Shown one piece after another: positions 35,908 to 43,143 of a stretch of 46,856 nt of DNA. Position 1 is the stretch's first letter, and the number at the start of each line of letters is the position of its first letter. The DNA is from an uncultured Planctomycetia bacterium (lineage in GTDB: Bacteria > Planctomycetota > UBA1135 > GCA-002686595), in contig CALKYE010000030.1 of assembly GCA_938003765.1 (NCBI GenBank), forward strand, positions 1-46,856, written 5' to 3'. Under the pieces are notes generated by a model. It had not been told where the DNA came from. It did no database searches and saw only the letters and a list, made by a program, of their open reading frames with translations. Made by a program: the position numbers and the translations under genes.

Positions 35908-36564
35908 CTACGAAGAACTCATGCGATGTCGTGCTGCGAGCAACTCGTCGACGCCTCCCTCGCGCAGACGACGCATGTAGTTGGCGAGCCGAGGCAGCAC
36001 GCGTTTGTAGCGCATGCGCGCGGCATCAGGGGCGAGATTGAACCGAGCGCCCACTTCCGCCCAGCCGCATTCGTCCACCGCGACGAGCTCCACCAGCTCG
36101 CGATCGTCATCGTCTTCGAGGAACTGCAGCGCGAGCCATGCCAGCGCCCGGTCCTCGGCCTTCTCCGCGGCCCGGTCGGGTCGACCGGACGAGTCGCTCG
36201 ACCCGCGCATGTCGACGACATGCGCGCTGAACTGAGACGTCGCCCCGTCTCTCCTCCGGTGGCGCGGCGCGCGCAACTCGTTGCGAAGCGCGTTCTCTAC
36301 AAACGTGCGCAACAGCGCTTGGAACTGCGCGCCGTCGCGCGGCCTGAACTTCGGGGTGTACTGAAGCAACTGCACCGCAGTTGTCTGTACGACATCTGAG
36401 GCGTCCAGTTCCCGCGACAGTCGTTGGGTCAGTGGATGCAGACGGGACCGAACGTAGTCCCGCAATAGCGGCAGATGGTTCTCCAACAGCTTGGCGAGCG
36501 CTGTGGAGTCGTTTGCATGCCATCGCTGGAGCAGTTCAACGGTCTGATCCGCGTTCTCCGGCAT
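35908..36564 (-). CDS. ECF-type RNA polymerase sigma factor
   Basis: A 218-residue sigma-70 family protein of the ECF kind. Region 2 is recognisable in LPLLRDYVRSRL through LDASDVVQTTAVQLLQ, and region 4 in DRELVELVAVDECGWAEVGARFNLAPDAARMRYKRVL, which has a helix-turn-helix. The linker between them is long and polar. The subgroup differs from that of the sigma factor at 6055. No anti-sigma gene is adjacent; the downstream transmembrane kinase is the likely regulator or partner. The ATG at 36562-36564 is the clear start. Confidence 0.9.
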   Translation of the reverse strand: MPENADQTVELLQRWHANDSTALAKLLENHLPLLRDYVRSRLHPLTQRLSRELDASDVVQTTAVQLLQYTPKFRPRDGAQFQALLRTFVENALRNELRAPRHRRRDGATSQFSAHVVDMRGSSDSSGRPDRAAEKAEDRALAWLALQFLEDDDDRELVELVAVDECGWAEVGARFNLAPDAARMRYKRVLPRLANYMRRLREGGVDELLAARHRMSSS

Positions 36565-36627
36565 GGGAGTGATACTAATCGAAGCGTCGGTGATCGTGAG
36601 TCCATGGACCGGCGAACCGCTCGCTGG

Positions 36628-37395
36628 TCACAGGACGAACGGAATCGCCAGCAGTCCGAACAGCAGCGCTGCGCCGAGCATGTGCAACGCGATCACGACG
36701 GCCATGCGCAGTGCGGCGCTGATCCAGCCGACGCCGAAGAACTCGCGCGCGGCCCAGATGGCCCAGATGAACCCGATGAGCTGTCGCAGTGTCATCGCTG
36801 CGCGCGGTTCGAACGCAGCGAGCGGCGTGAGGAGGATGCCGATCAGGAATCCGAAGCTCGCGACGAACAGCACCAGCACGAAGCACTCGGCGAGGTTGTC
36901 GTCCGTTCGCGGGAACAGGCGCTTGGTCAGCCAGGCCTTCAGCGGAAGCGCGAGGTAGAGCAGCAGGTCGAGGTGCGCGCCGAGGAAGGCGCGGATCTCT
37001 GCAGCGGTCTGCGCGGCGCGGCTGCCCGGATCGTCGCTGTCGAAGCGGAAGCCCGCGGCCTCGAGCGGGTCGACACCCAGCCAGCGCGTGACCACGAGCC
37101 ACAGAGCGAGAGTGATCAAGCACAGTCGGGCCGGCGAGACGTAGCGCTTGCGCCGGCCGCGAACGTACTCCCGCGCGACATCGCCAGGGCGGGTGAACAG
37201 CCCGCGCAGCGTCATCATCAGCGCCGAGTCCCAGTTGACGAAGTTCGCCAGCGCGTCGAGCAACACGGCGCGCGTCGCGAGCCGCTCCTGCCCGTTGTCC
37301 TGTCCGCACGCGGAGCAGTAGCGGCCAACGGACCGCGTGGCGCAGTTGGGGCAGACGCGCGGCGGCGACGCAGGCGAGTGGCTCAAGCGGGGCAA
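36628..37395 (-). CDS. DUF3667-type membrane protein with N-terminal zinc ribbon
   Basis: A 255-residue protein. It starts with a zinc ribbon, CPNC...YCSACGQ, followed by an amphipathic stretch and TRPGDVAREYVRGRRKRYVSP, a phrase that is a hallmark of the DUF3667 family. Four or so transmembrane helices follow. The function of the family is not known. No ATG precedes the zinc ribbon; the TTG at 37393-37395 is used. It begins only six bases past the terminator of the upstream FG-GAP gene, so its own promoter, if any, must lie within or upstream of that hairpin. Confidence 0.8.
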   Translation of the reverse strand: MPRLSHSPASPPRVCPNCATRSVGRYCSACGQDNGQERLATRAVLLDALANFVNWDSALMMTLRGLFTRPGDVAREYVRGRRKRYVSPARLCLITLALWLVVTRWLGVDPLEAAGFRFDSDDPGSRAAQTAAEIRAFLGAHLDLLLYLALPLKAWLTKRLFPRTDDNLAECFVLVLFVASFGFLIGILLTPLAAFEPRAAMTLRQLIGFIWAIWAAREFFGVGWISAALRMAVVIALHMLGAALLFGLLAIPFVL

Positions 37396-37401
37396 GAGTA
37401 A

Positions 37402-37458
37402 CGGCTGCGCCCGCGGTCACAGCGCGCATCGAAGCGCTGAGTGCCGCGGGCGCAGCCG
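37402..37458 (-). terminator. Strong terminator of the FG-GAP gene
   Basis: A perfect 15-bp stem (arms 37402-37416 and 37444-37458, CGGCTGCGCCCGCGG) with an inner CAGCG/CGCTG pair in the loop starts 15 bases past the FG-GAP stop. On the minus strand TTACTCTTG follows. Confidence 0.8.
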
Positions 37459-37473
37459 AAGTCGCCGACGTCG

Positions 37474-40272
37474 TCAGGGCACGAGGATCAGATCGCGTGC
37501 GCTGAAGCTCGAGCCGTCGAGGCGCAGGCCGGTGAGCTCGACCTCGACCCAAGTCGGCGCTCCGCCCGGACGCAGCGCGAGCGCGCGCAACAGCGGAGCG
37601 GGCGGCGCGCTGATCACCAGGTCGGCGTGCCCTTCAGGCCCCGCTGTCGTGCAACCGCCCTGGTGCCCGACGTGCGGACGCGTGACGTCGCTCAGCATGC
37701 GCGGGAACCCGGCGAGCTGGAGCACGCTTCCGCGGCCGTCCGTTCGACGCAACCGCAAGCTCGCGGGCACGATCTCCGCCGCCGAGTGCAACCAGGTGCC
37801 CGTCGCCACGAGTTTGACGACGCTGCCCGACTGCACGGTGACGAGGTTGGGGCACTGGCCGGGTCCGACGTCGAGGGTCGTGAGGCCCGCCATCCCCGAC
37901 GGCGAGAGCAGAGTGATCGTCTGATCGCAGCTCAGAGTCGCTCCACACGCGTCGGTGAGCGTCCAACGTCGCGTGATGACGACCTCGGGCGCGCCGGGAT
38001 TCGAGGGCGTGTTGGGGACCACGCTGATGTCCGCGTGCGTGAGCGTCGCGCCCTGCGGACAGGCGCTGAAGTAGCTCGCCACTCCCGTGCGGCTCGGATC
38101 GGTCTGCCCCGCGGGAATGCCGCCGTTCCAGACCTCGACGAAGTCCGGCGGGCAGCTCAGTTGAACCGAAGTGTTCGCGCTGTGCGTGTTGTTGGTCTCG
38201 TTGCACTCGACCAGCGTCGACACACCGCCGCCGGCGTCGTCCGCGACCACCCACGGAGTCTGCGGGATCACTGCCACGACGACGCTCACGTCTTCGAACT
38301 CGCCCGGCGCGAGCGGGATCGACGTCGCGACCGTGCCGATCAAGTTGCCGCCCGCGTTGGGGTCGCCGTCGTAGAACGAGACCGGCAGTCCCGCACTCAC
38401 CGTCGCATCGCCGCCGTTGCCGATGCGCGCCGTGATCGTCGAGAGCGACGGGTCACTGCGCAGGAACGACGCGGTGAGGTCCGCAGCCGCGCCCGGGTTC
38501 AGCGGGTTGAGCACGTTCTGGCGGAAGTTGTTGAAGGCGCCGCCGGCGGGCGTCTCCCAGTTGTTGGCCTCGACCAGCGGGATCGCGCCGTTCTCGGCCA
38601 CGTTGGTGATGTGGTAGGTGTGCTGATTCCACACGCGGCGGGTCGGCACCCAGTCGTTGTTCGTCGCTCCGAACACGAACACGCCGCGCTGCGGACCGAA
38701 GCCGCAGTTGTTGTTCGCGCTCGCGACGATCTCGGCCTGACCGTCCGCGTCGACATCGGCGACGAGCACGTACTCGTACCAGGTGCACGAACTCATCGGC
38801 GTCTGGAACAGCACCGCGCCGGTCGCGCCCGCGTAGATGCGCAAGAACAACTCGTCGCGGTAGACGACCTCGGCTTGTCCGTCGCCGTTGAAGTCGAACA
38901 CCGACGAGCCCGTGCGGTTGGAGCTCGAGTCCTGGGTCGTCGCCTGCCACTTGAGCGCGCCGGTGTGCTCGAACACCGCGTAGCGCACCGCGCCCGCGAC
39001 GCCGATCTCAGGCAATCCGTCACCGTCGTAGTCCGCGATCGTCGGAGGCCCGCCCACGCCGCCGCCGGGGATGTTGGCCGACCACACCTGCGTCAGCGAA
39101 GCGCCCGGACCCAGCTTGATGAGGCGCACGACGCCGCTGCTCACCGCGACGATCTCCGCCTGACTGTCGGCGTCGAAATTGGCGACCGCCACGACTCCGT
39201 CGGGCAAGCCGGTGTTCTGGTGCAGGATCGCGCCGGTGCTCGAGTACACGGTGTTGCCGGTGACGACATCGGGCGCGCCGTCGTCGTCGACGTCCGCGAC
39301 GCACGAGAGAGGTCCGATGCCTTGATTGCCCGAGCCGCCCGTGCCGGTCCACAACAGAGCGCCCGAGGCGTCCAGCACTTGCCGCCCGATCACGATCTCC
39401 GGCGCGCCGTCGCCGTTGAGGTCCGCGAGCGACGGTGCGCCCCAGTTGATCGCCTCGAGCGAGCCCGAGCGCCACTTGAACGCTCCGTTGCTCTCGAAGC
39501 AGATCAGGCGCGCGCCGGTGCTGTCGCACGCGACGATCTCCGGCTGTCCATCGCCGTCGATGTCTCCGACCGCCACCGACGACGCGGTGTTGATCTGCAA
39601 CGTGGGGTCGGTCTGAGTGAACAGCTCCGCGCCTGTCGCGCCGTTCAGCGCGCGCAGGACTCCGACCTCGACCGCGCCGCCGCCGGTGGACGCCGTCGAT
39701 CCGAAGATCACTTCGGGCACGCCGTCGCCGGTCAGGTCGACCACTGCGGGCGTCATCATCACGTTGAGTGAGTTGGGCTCGACCGTCGACGACGTCCACG
39801 ACCACTGCTGACTCGCGAGCACCGGTCCGGGCTGGGTCGCCACCGAGCATTCGAGCCCGGTGCTGCGCACGTTGTTGTTCTCGTCGCTCTCGGCGATGCC
39901 GTTGGCCGAGTCGACGAACACGTGGATCAGGTTTTCGCGGAACAGCACGCTCCCGGACACGCCGACGTTGAACTGGTTCGAGCCGCCGGCGGAGATCGGC
40001 GTCGACGCCGAGATCGCGAGCACCACGTCCGTTCCGAACTCGAACGTCCCGTTGCCGTTCGCGTCCTCGAAGCACACCACGCCGAAACCCCCGGCGGTGT
40101 CCGCGTCGCCGATGTTCTCGACGACGAGCGAAAGGCTGCCGGAGATCGTCAGCGCCTGGAAGTCGCCGACCACCGCGGACGTGTCGATCGAACGCACGCG
40201 CAAGTCGGGTTGCTGACCGAAGGCGAGACCGCTGCTCGCGAGCACGACACCGCTGATCCAAAGGTGCTTCAT
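37474..40272 (-). CDS. Secreted CARDB and FG-GAP/VCBS repeat protein
   Basis: A 932-residue exported protein with a signal peptide (MKHLWISGVVLASSGLAFG) and GAGG eight bases before the ATG at 40270-40272. A CARDB domain comes first (about residues 20-145, ending in ESDENNN). Next come about eight FG-GAP/VCBS repeats with calcium-binding cores such as DIDGDGQPE, DLNGDGAPE, DVDDDGAPD and DFNGDGQAE, forming a probable beta-propeller. A second CARDB domain (around 620-720) ends in ECNETNN. A C-terminal beta-rich part with paired cysteines finishes the protein; it differs from the YCTA-type domain of three other exported proteins here. Such proteins are surface or extracellular; the ligand is unknown. 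Confidence 0.88.
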   Translation of the reverse strand: MKHLWISGVVLASSGLAFGQQPDLRVRSIDTSAVVGDFQALTISGSLSLVVENIGDADTAGGFGVVCFEDANGNGTFEFGTDVVLAISASTPISAGGSNQFNVGVSGSVLFRENLIHVFVDSANGIAESDENNNVRSTGLECSVATQPGPVLASQQWSWTSSTVEPNSLNVMMTPAVVDLTGDGVPEVIFGSTASTGGGAVEVGVLRALNGATGAELFTQTDPTLQINTASSVAVGDIDGDGQPEIVACDSTGARLICFESNGAFKWRSGSLEAINWGAPSLADLNGDGAPEIVIGRQVLDASGALLWTGTGGSGNQGIGPLSCVADVDDDGAPDVVTGNTVYSSTGAILHQNTGLPDGVVAVANFDADSQAEIVAVSSGVVRLIKLGPGASLTQVWSANIPGGGVGGPPTIADYDGDGLPEIGVAGAVRYAVFEHTGALKWQATTQDSSSNRTGSSVFDFNGDGQAEVVYRDELFLRIYAGATGAVLFQTPMSSCTWYEYVLVADVDADGQAEIVASANNNCGFGPQRGVFVFGATNNDWVPTRRVWNQHTYHITNVAENGAIPLVEANNWETPAGGAFNNFRQNVLNPLNPGAAADLTASFLRSDPSLSTITARIGNGGDATVSAGLPVSFYDGDPNAGGNLIGTVATSIPLAPGEFEDVSVVVAVIPQTPWVVADDAGGGVSTLVECNETNNTHSANTSVQLSCPPDFVEVWNGGIPAGQTDPSRTGVASYFSACPQGATLTHADISVVPNTPSNPGAPEVVITRRWTLTDACGATLSCDQTITLLSPSGMAGLTTLDVGPGQCPNLVTVQSGSVVKLVATGTWLHSAAEIVPASLRLRRTDGRGSVLQLAGFPRMLSDVTRPHVGHQGGCTTAGPEGHADLVISAPPAPLLRALALRPGGAPTWVEVELTGLRLDGSSFSARDLILVP

Positions 40273-40382
40273 GGGGGGATCCTCGATAGGCGAATGGGGA
40301 AGGCGCGGCGGTCGATACGGCCCCTCGGCGACCGGCGCGCTACGGCGCAAACGACGGCGCACCGCGGGAGTGACCGCTCAAA

Positions 40383-40407
40383 GCGGGGTTTTTCTCACTC
40401 ACCCCGC
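40383..40407 (-). terminator. Terminator of the pirin gene
   Basis: GCGGGG (40383-40388) pairs with CCCCGC (40402-40407), 21 bases past the pirin stop on the minus strand, followed by TTTGAG. On the plus strand the overlapping CCGCT-CAA-AGCGG with GGTTTTTC also looks like a terminator, though no plus-strand gene precedes it. Confidence 0.6.
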
Positions 40408-40428
40408 GCTCGCCCGAGTAGAGGCCGC

Positions 40429-41301
40429 TCAGCTCAGGGCGCCCATACGCCCTGCCTGGAAATCGGCGATGGCCTGCCAGATCTCGACCTCGGTGTTCAT
40501 CACGAACGGACCGCGGCCGACCACGGGCTCGCCGAGCGGCTGTCCACCGAGGAAGAGCAGATGCGCGTCGGCGCCGACTTCGACTCGAACGCCTGCGCCA
40601 GTTCGCTCGAAGCACGCGACCTGCGCGTCGCGCAACGTCTTCGACCCGATGCGGACCTCGCCCGAGAGCACGACCAGTGCAGCCGTGTGACCGTCCGGCG
40701 ACGGGAGCTCCAGCGGGCCCGCGCGCTCGGCGCGCACGTCCCACACGTCGAGCGTCGAGAAGGTCAGCGCCGGCCCGCGCGCGCCAGCGAGCTCGCCCGC
40801 GATCACGCGCACACGCGCGCCGCTGTGCTCGACGGTCGGGATCTGCGCGCTCTTGATCTCCTGATAGCGCGGCTGCGTGAGCTTGTCCTTGCGCGGGAGG
40901 TTCACCCACAACTGCGCCATCTCGAACGGCCCGCCGCGGCGCGCGTACTCGCGGCCGTGGAACTCCTCGTGAACCACGCCGCGACCCGCGGTCATCCACT
41001 GCACGTCGCCCGGACCGATGCGTCCGCCCGCGCCGCTCGAGTCGCGGTGCTCGACCTCGCCGTCGAACACGATCGTCACCGTCTCGAAGCCGCGGTGGGG
41101 GTGAGGCCCGACGCCCAGGCGCTCCTCGGTGGGCGGGAACTCCGCCGGCCCGCCGTAGTCGAGCAGGAGGAACGGGCTCAGCTCCTGCGCGTGCTCCATG
41201 TAGTTGAACAGCGAGCGCACGGGGAAGCCGTCGCCCACCCAGTGCCCGCCCGGACTCGTCAACACGCGCGCCAGCGCCTTGGAAGTGTGATTGCCGCTCA
41301 T
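40429..41301 (-). CDS. Pirin family protein (cupin)
   Basis: A 290-residue double cupin. The metal ligands known from pirin are in place: H67 and H69 in GPHPHRGFETVT, H111 and E113 in GRGVVHEEF. The C-terminal domain (LSGEVRIGSKTL onwards) completes the family fold, and length is as usual. Bacterial pirins are metal-binding; some, such as E. coli YhhW, have quercetin 2,3-dioxygenase activity, but the natural role is usually unknown. It lies between two exported-protein genes with its own terminator, so it may be an independent unit. The ATG is at 41299-41301. Confidence 0.92.
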   Translation of the reverse strand: MSGNHTSKALARVLTSPGGHWVGDGFPVRSLFNYMEHAQELSPFLLLDYGGPAEFPPTEERLGVGPHPHRGFETVTIVFDGEVEHRDSSGAGGRIGPGDVQWMTAGRGVVHEEFHGREYARRGGPFEMAQLWVNLPRKDKLTQPRYQEIKSAQIPTVEHSGARVRVIAGELAGARGPALTFSTLDVWDVRAERAGPLELPSPDGHTAALVVLSGEVRIGSKTLRDAQVACFERTGAGVRVEVGADAHLLFLGGQPLGEPVVGRGPFVMNTEVEIWQAIADFQAGRMGALS

Positions 41302-41334
41302 GGGCCCGGAGTATGAGCCACGCGGCGCAAAACT

Positions 41335-41348
41335 CCCGCGTGCGCGGG
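41335..41348 (-). terminator. Terminator of the lectin-like gene
   Basis: A short CCCGC-GTGC-GCGGG hairpin sits four bases past the stop; on the minus strand AGTTTTGCG follows, a good T-tract for so GC-rich a genome. Confidence 0.6.
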
Positions 41349-41352
41349 CTCG

Positions 41353-42483
41353 TCAGGGCGCGAGGACGAACTCCAGTGCGTCGCTCAGGTTGGTGGTCTT
41401 GGCCGCGGCCGGATCGCGATACCAGGCCTGCGCGTGGACGACGTCGCCGGGGACGAAGGGAGCGCCGAGCGTCTGCGGATTGGCGCTCAGATGAGCGAGC
41501 CAGTCCTCGGAGAACACGCCGTTGCACTGGCCGGCCACGCCGCCCGAGCTCTGCGCGGCCAGGCGTTGCGTCGGAGTCTTCACGCACAGGAAGCTCGAGC
41601 TCAGCGGCGCCCAGGGCGAGATGGCGGCCCCGCTGACGCCGTAGAACAACAGGCCCAACTTCTGCCCCTCGACGTTGCTCACCGTCACCGTGTAGCCCGA
41701 CGCCGCCGCCAGGCTCGGCGCGCCGCTGGCGCCGATCGAGGGCACGCAGCCGTTGGTCGAGGTCCCTGCGGTGCAGTACACGAAGGGTCCGGCGCTCGCG
41801 ATCGACACGTCGGAGAACTCGACGTTGTCCTGGCTGAACGAGTAGAAGCCGATGCGGCCCGCGGAGATGGCCGGATCGAGGACGTCGAAGATCTGCGCGC
41901 CGTTGAGGCGGATCACCGCGCGACCGGGCGTCAGGTCGAACTGCAGCACGTACGACGTGTTGTGCGCCCAGCCCGAACCCACCGGTCCCGCGACGGTCGA
42001 CACGCCGAGCCCATCCGTCCCGCCCCACAAGCCGTCGCGCGTGAACGAGCCGGCGACCTTCTTCACCTTGAGTCCGGCCTCGGCCACGTCGTCGTTGATC
42101 AGCGTGGTGTCGCCCCAGTTGAAGCTCTGGGTCGCGCGCTTCCAGTCGAGCAGCAGGTGCTCGATGTCCGAGCGGTAGCTGAAGGCCACGCCGATCAGGT
42201 CGTCGTCGGCGCTGCCCGTCGGACGCACGGTCACGGAGAAGCTCGCGGTGCTCGGCAGCGTGAACGGACTCACGACCCAGCCGGGACCCACGGTCGAACT
42301 GGTGGCCGTCTCCTCCATGCGGCACGTGGTCGGGTTCGGGTTGACGGTCGACCAGCGGTTGTACGGATCGACCAGCGTCCACGAGTCGACGTGCAACTGC
42401 GCGAGCAGCGGAGTCGAGCTCAGCAGCGCGAGGACGCCGACTCGTAGCGAGCAGCTTCGGAGGGTGAGGCAGGTGGAGTTCAT
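41353..42483 (-). CDS. Secreted thrombospondin-C-like lectin-fold protein with shared C-terminal domain
   Basis: A 376-residue protein with a signal peptide (to about residue 28, PLLAQ). Residues about 30-230 look like the L-type-lectin fold of the thrombospondin C-terminal domain: DDDLIGVAFSYRSDIEHLLLDWK near its middle and GRIGFYSFSQDNVEFSDV at its end, which parallel the G-F-FGYQ...WKQ and GR-G-YSQ-V-S elements of that domain. The last 141 residues (41356-41778, starting YCTAGTSTNGC) are the Cys-containing domain seen also in the metallopeptidase and beta-helix proteins. It is probably exported to the cell surface; a calcium or sugar ligand can be guessed only. The ATG at 42481-42483 is chosen because the signal peptide starts there. 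Confidence 0.82.
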   Translation of the reverse strand: MNSTCLTLRSCSLRVGVLALLSSTPLLAQLHVDSWTLVDPYNRWSTVNPNPTTCRMEETATSSTVGPGWVVSPFTLPSTASFSVTVRPTGSADDDLIGVAFSYRSDIEHLLLDWKRATQSFNWGDTTLINDDVAEAGLKVKKVAGSFTRDGLWGGTDGLGVSTVAGPVGSGWAHNTSYVLQFDLTPGRAVIRLNGAQIFDVLDPAISAGRIGFYSFSQDNVEFSDVSIASAGPFVYCTAGTSTNGCVPSIGASGAPSLAAASGYTVTVSNVEGQKLGLLFYGVSGAAISPWAPLSSSFLCVKTPTQRLAAQSSGGVAGQCNGVFSEDWLAHLSANPQTLGAPFVPGDVVHAQAWYRDPAAAKTTNLSDALEFVLAP

Positions 42484-43143
42484 GGTGTTGGCGGCGGGCT
42501 GTCGGGATCGCGGAGCCGGTGAGGCGCCGAGCTGTGGCGCGCGCGGTCTCCGTGTCCCGCGGCTCGAGACTCGCGCGCGCTCCGGCGTCTGCGAGTCGGG
42601 GTCCTCACCGGCGACCAGTCTGTCACCGGACCTCGAGGTCCGGGGGCGCCCTCGGTCTCCGAGTCGAACCGTGCGACGCGCCACCGTCGCGCCTCGGCGC
42701 AGCGCCGGTGGCAGGCCGTGCGATGGCCCGGAGGCGAGGTTGGCCGGTGACGTAAAGCTCTGTCGTGCATCTTCTTAGGGCCACGACGCCGTTCTGGCGC
42801 CCAGGCCCGCGCGAAGCTCGCCCCGAGCCCCGCCTCCCGCCGCTGCGCCCCTGCCCGCGAGCGCGGTAGAAAGTTGCAAAAACCAGCACGCCTGTAAGTC
42901 GTTGGGGTACAAGCGCGACCGCTCCGCGGCCGTGCGCGGGCGCGGACCCCGGCGCTGCGGGTGGCTAGTTTCGACTTCCCGCGCGCGAGCGCAGCGCAAA
43001 GGCGGCCTCGAGCCAACTCGGCGGGTCGTCGGAGGGGCTCGAACTGCGCGCGGAGGCGATGGATTTCGTCGCTCGGCGACGCGCGGAACACCGCGGGTGG
43101 TCAAGACGACGCGGAGAAGGTCCGAGAGCGTGGAGGAACGAGC
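42484..43143. promoter_or_regulatory. Divergent intergenic region between the lectin gene and nrdJ
   Basis: 660 bases with no credible gene. It holds an 18-base palindrome (42626-42643), an inverted repeat GCCACCG/CGGTGGC (42680-42686 and 42716-42722), and an AT-richer island (about 42866-42913) containing TTGCAA at 42874, which may mark the nrdJ promoter. I looked for NrdR boxes and for a cobalamin riboswitch, as expected for a B12-dependent reductase, and saw neither clearly. Confidence 0.4.
42626..42643. repeat. Perfect 18-base palindrome
   Basis: CCGGACCTCGAGGTCCGG reads the same on both strands. It lies 142 bases upstream of the lectin-like gene and may be an operator for a dimeric regulator or a small hairpin in its leader. 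Confidence 0.5.

Noticed and set aside
42484..43143. Cobalamin riboswitch or NrdR boxes before nrdJ
   Set aside because: No B12-box-like conserved segment or paired NrdR box could be recognised in the region; only an AT-richer patch was seen.
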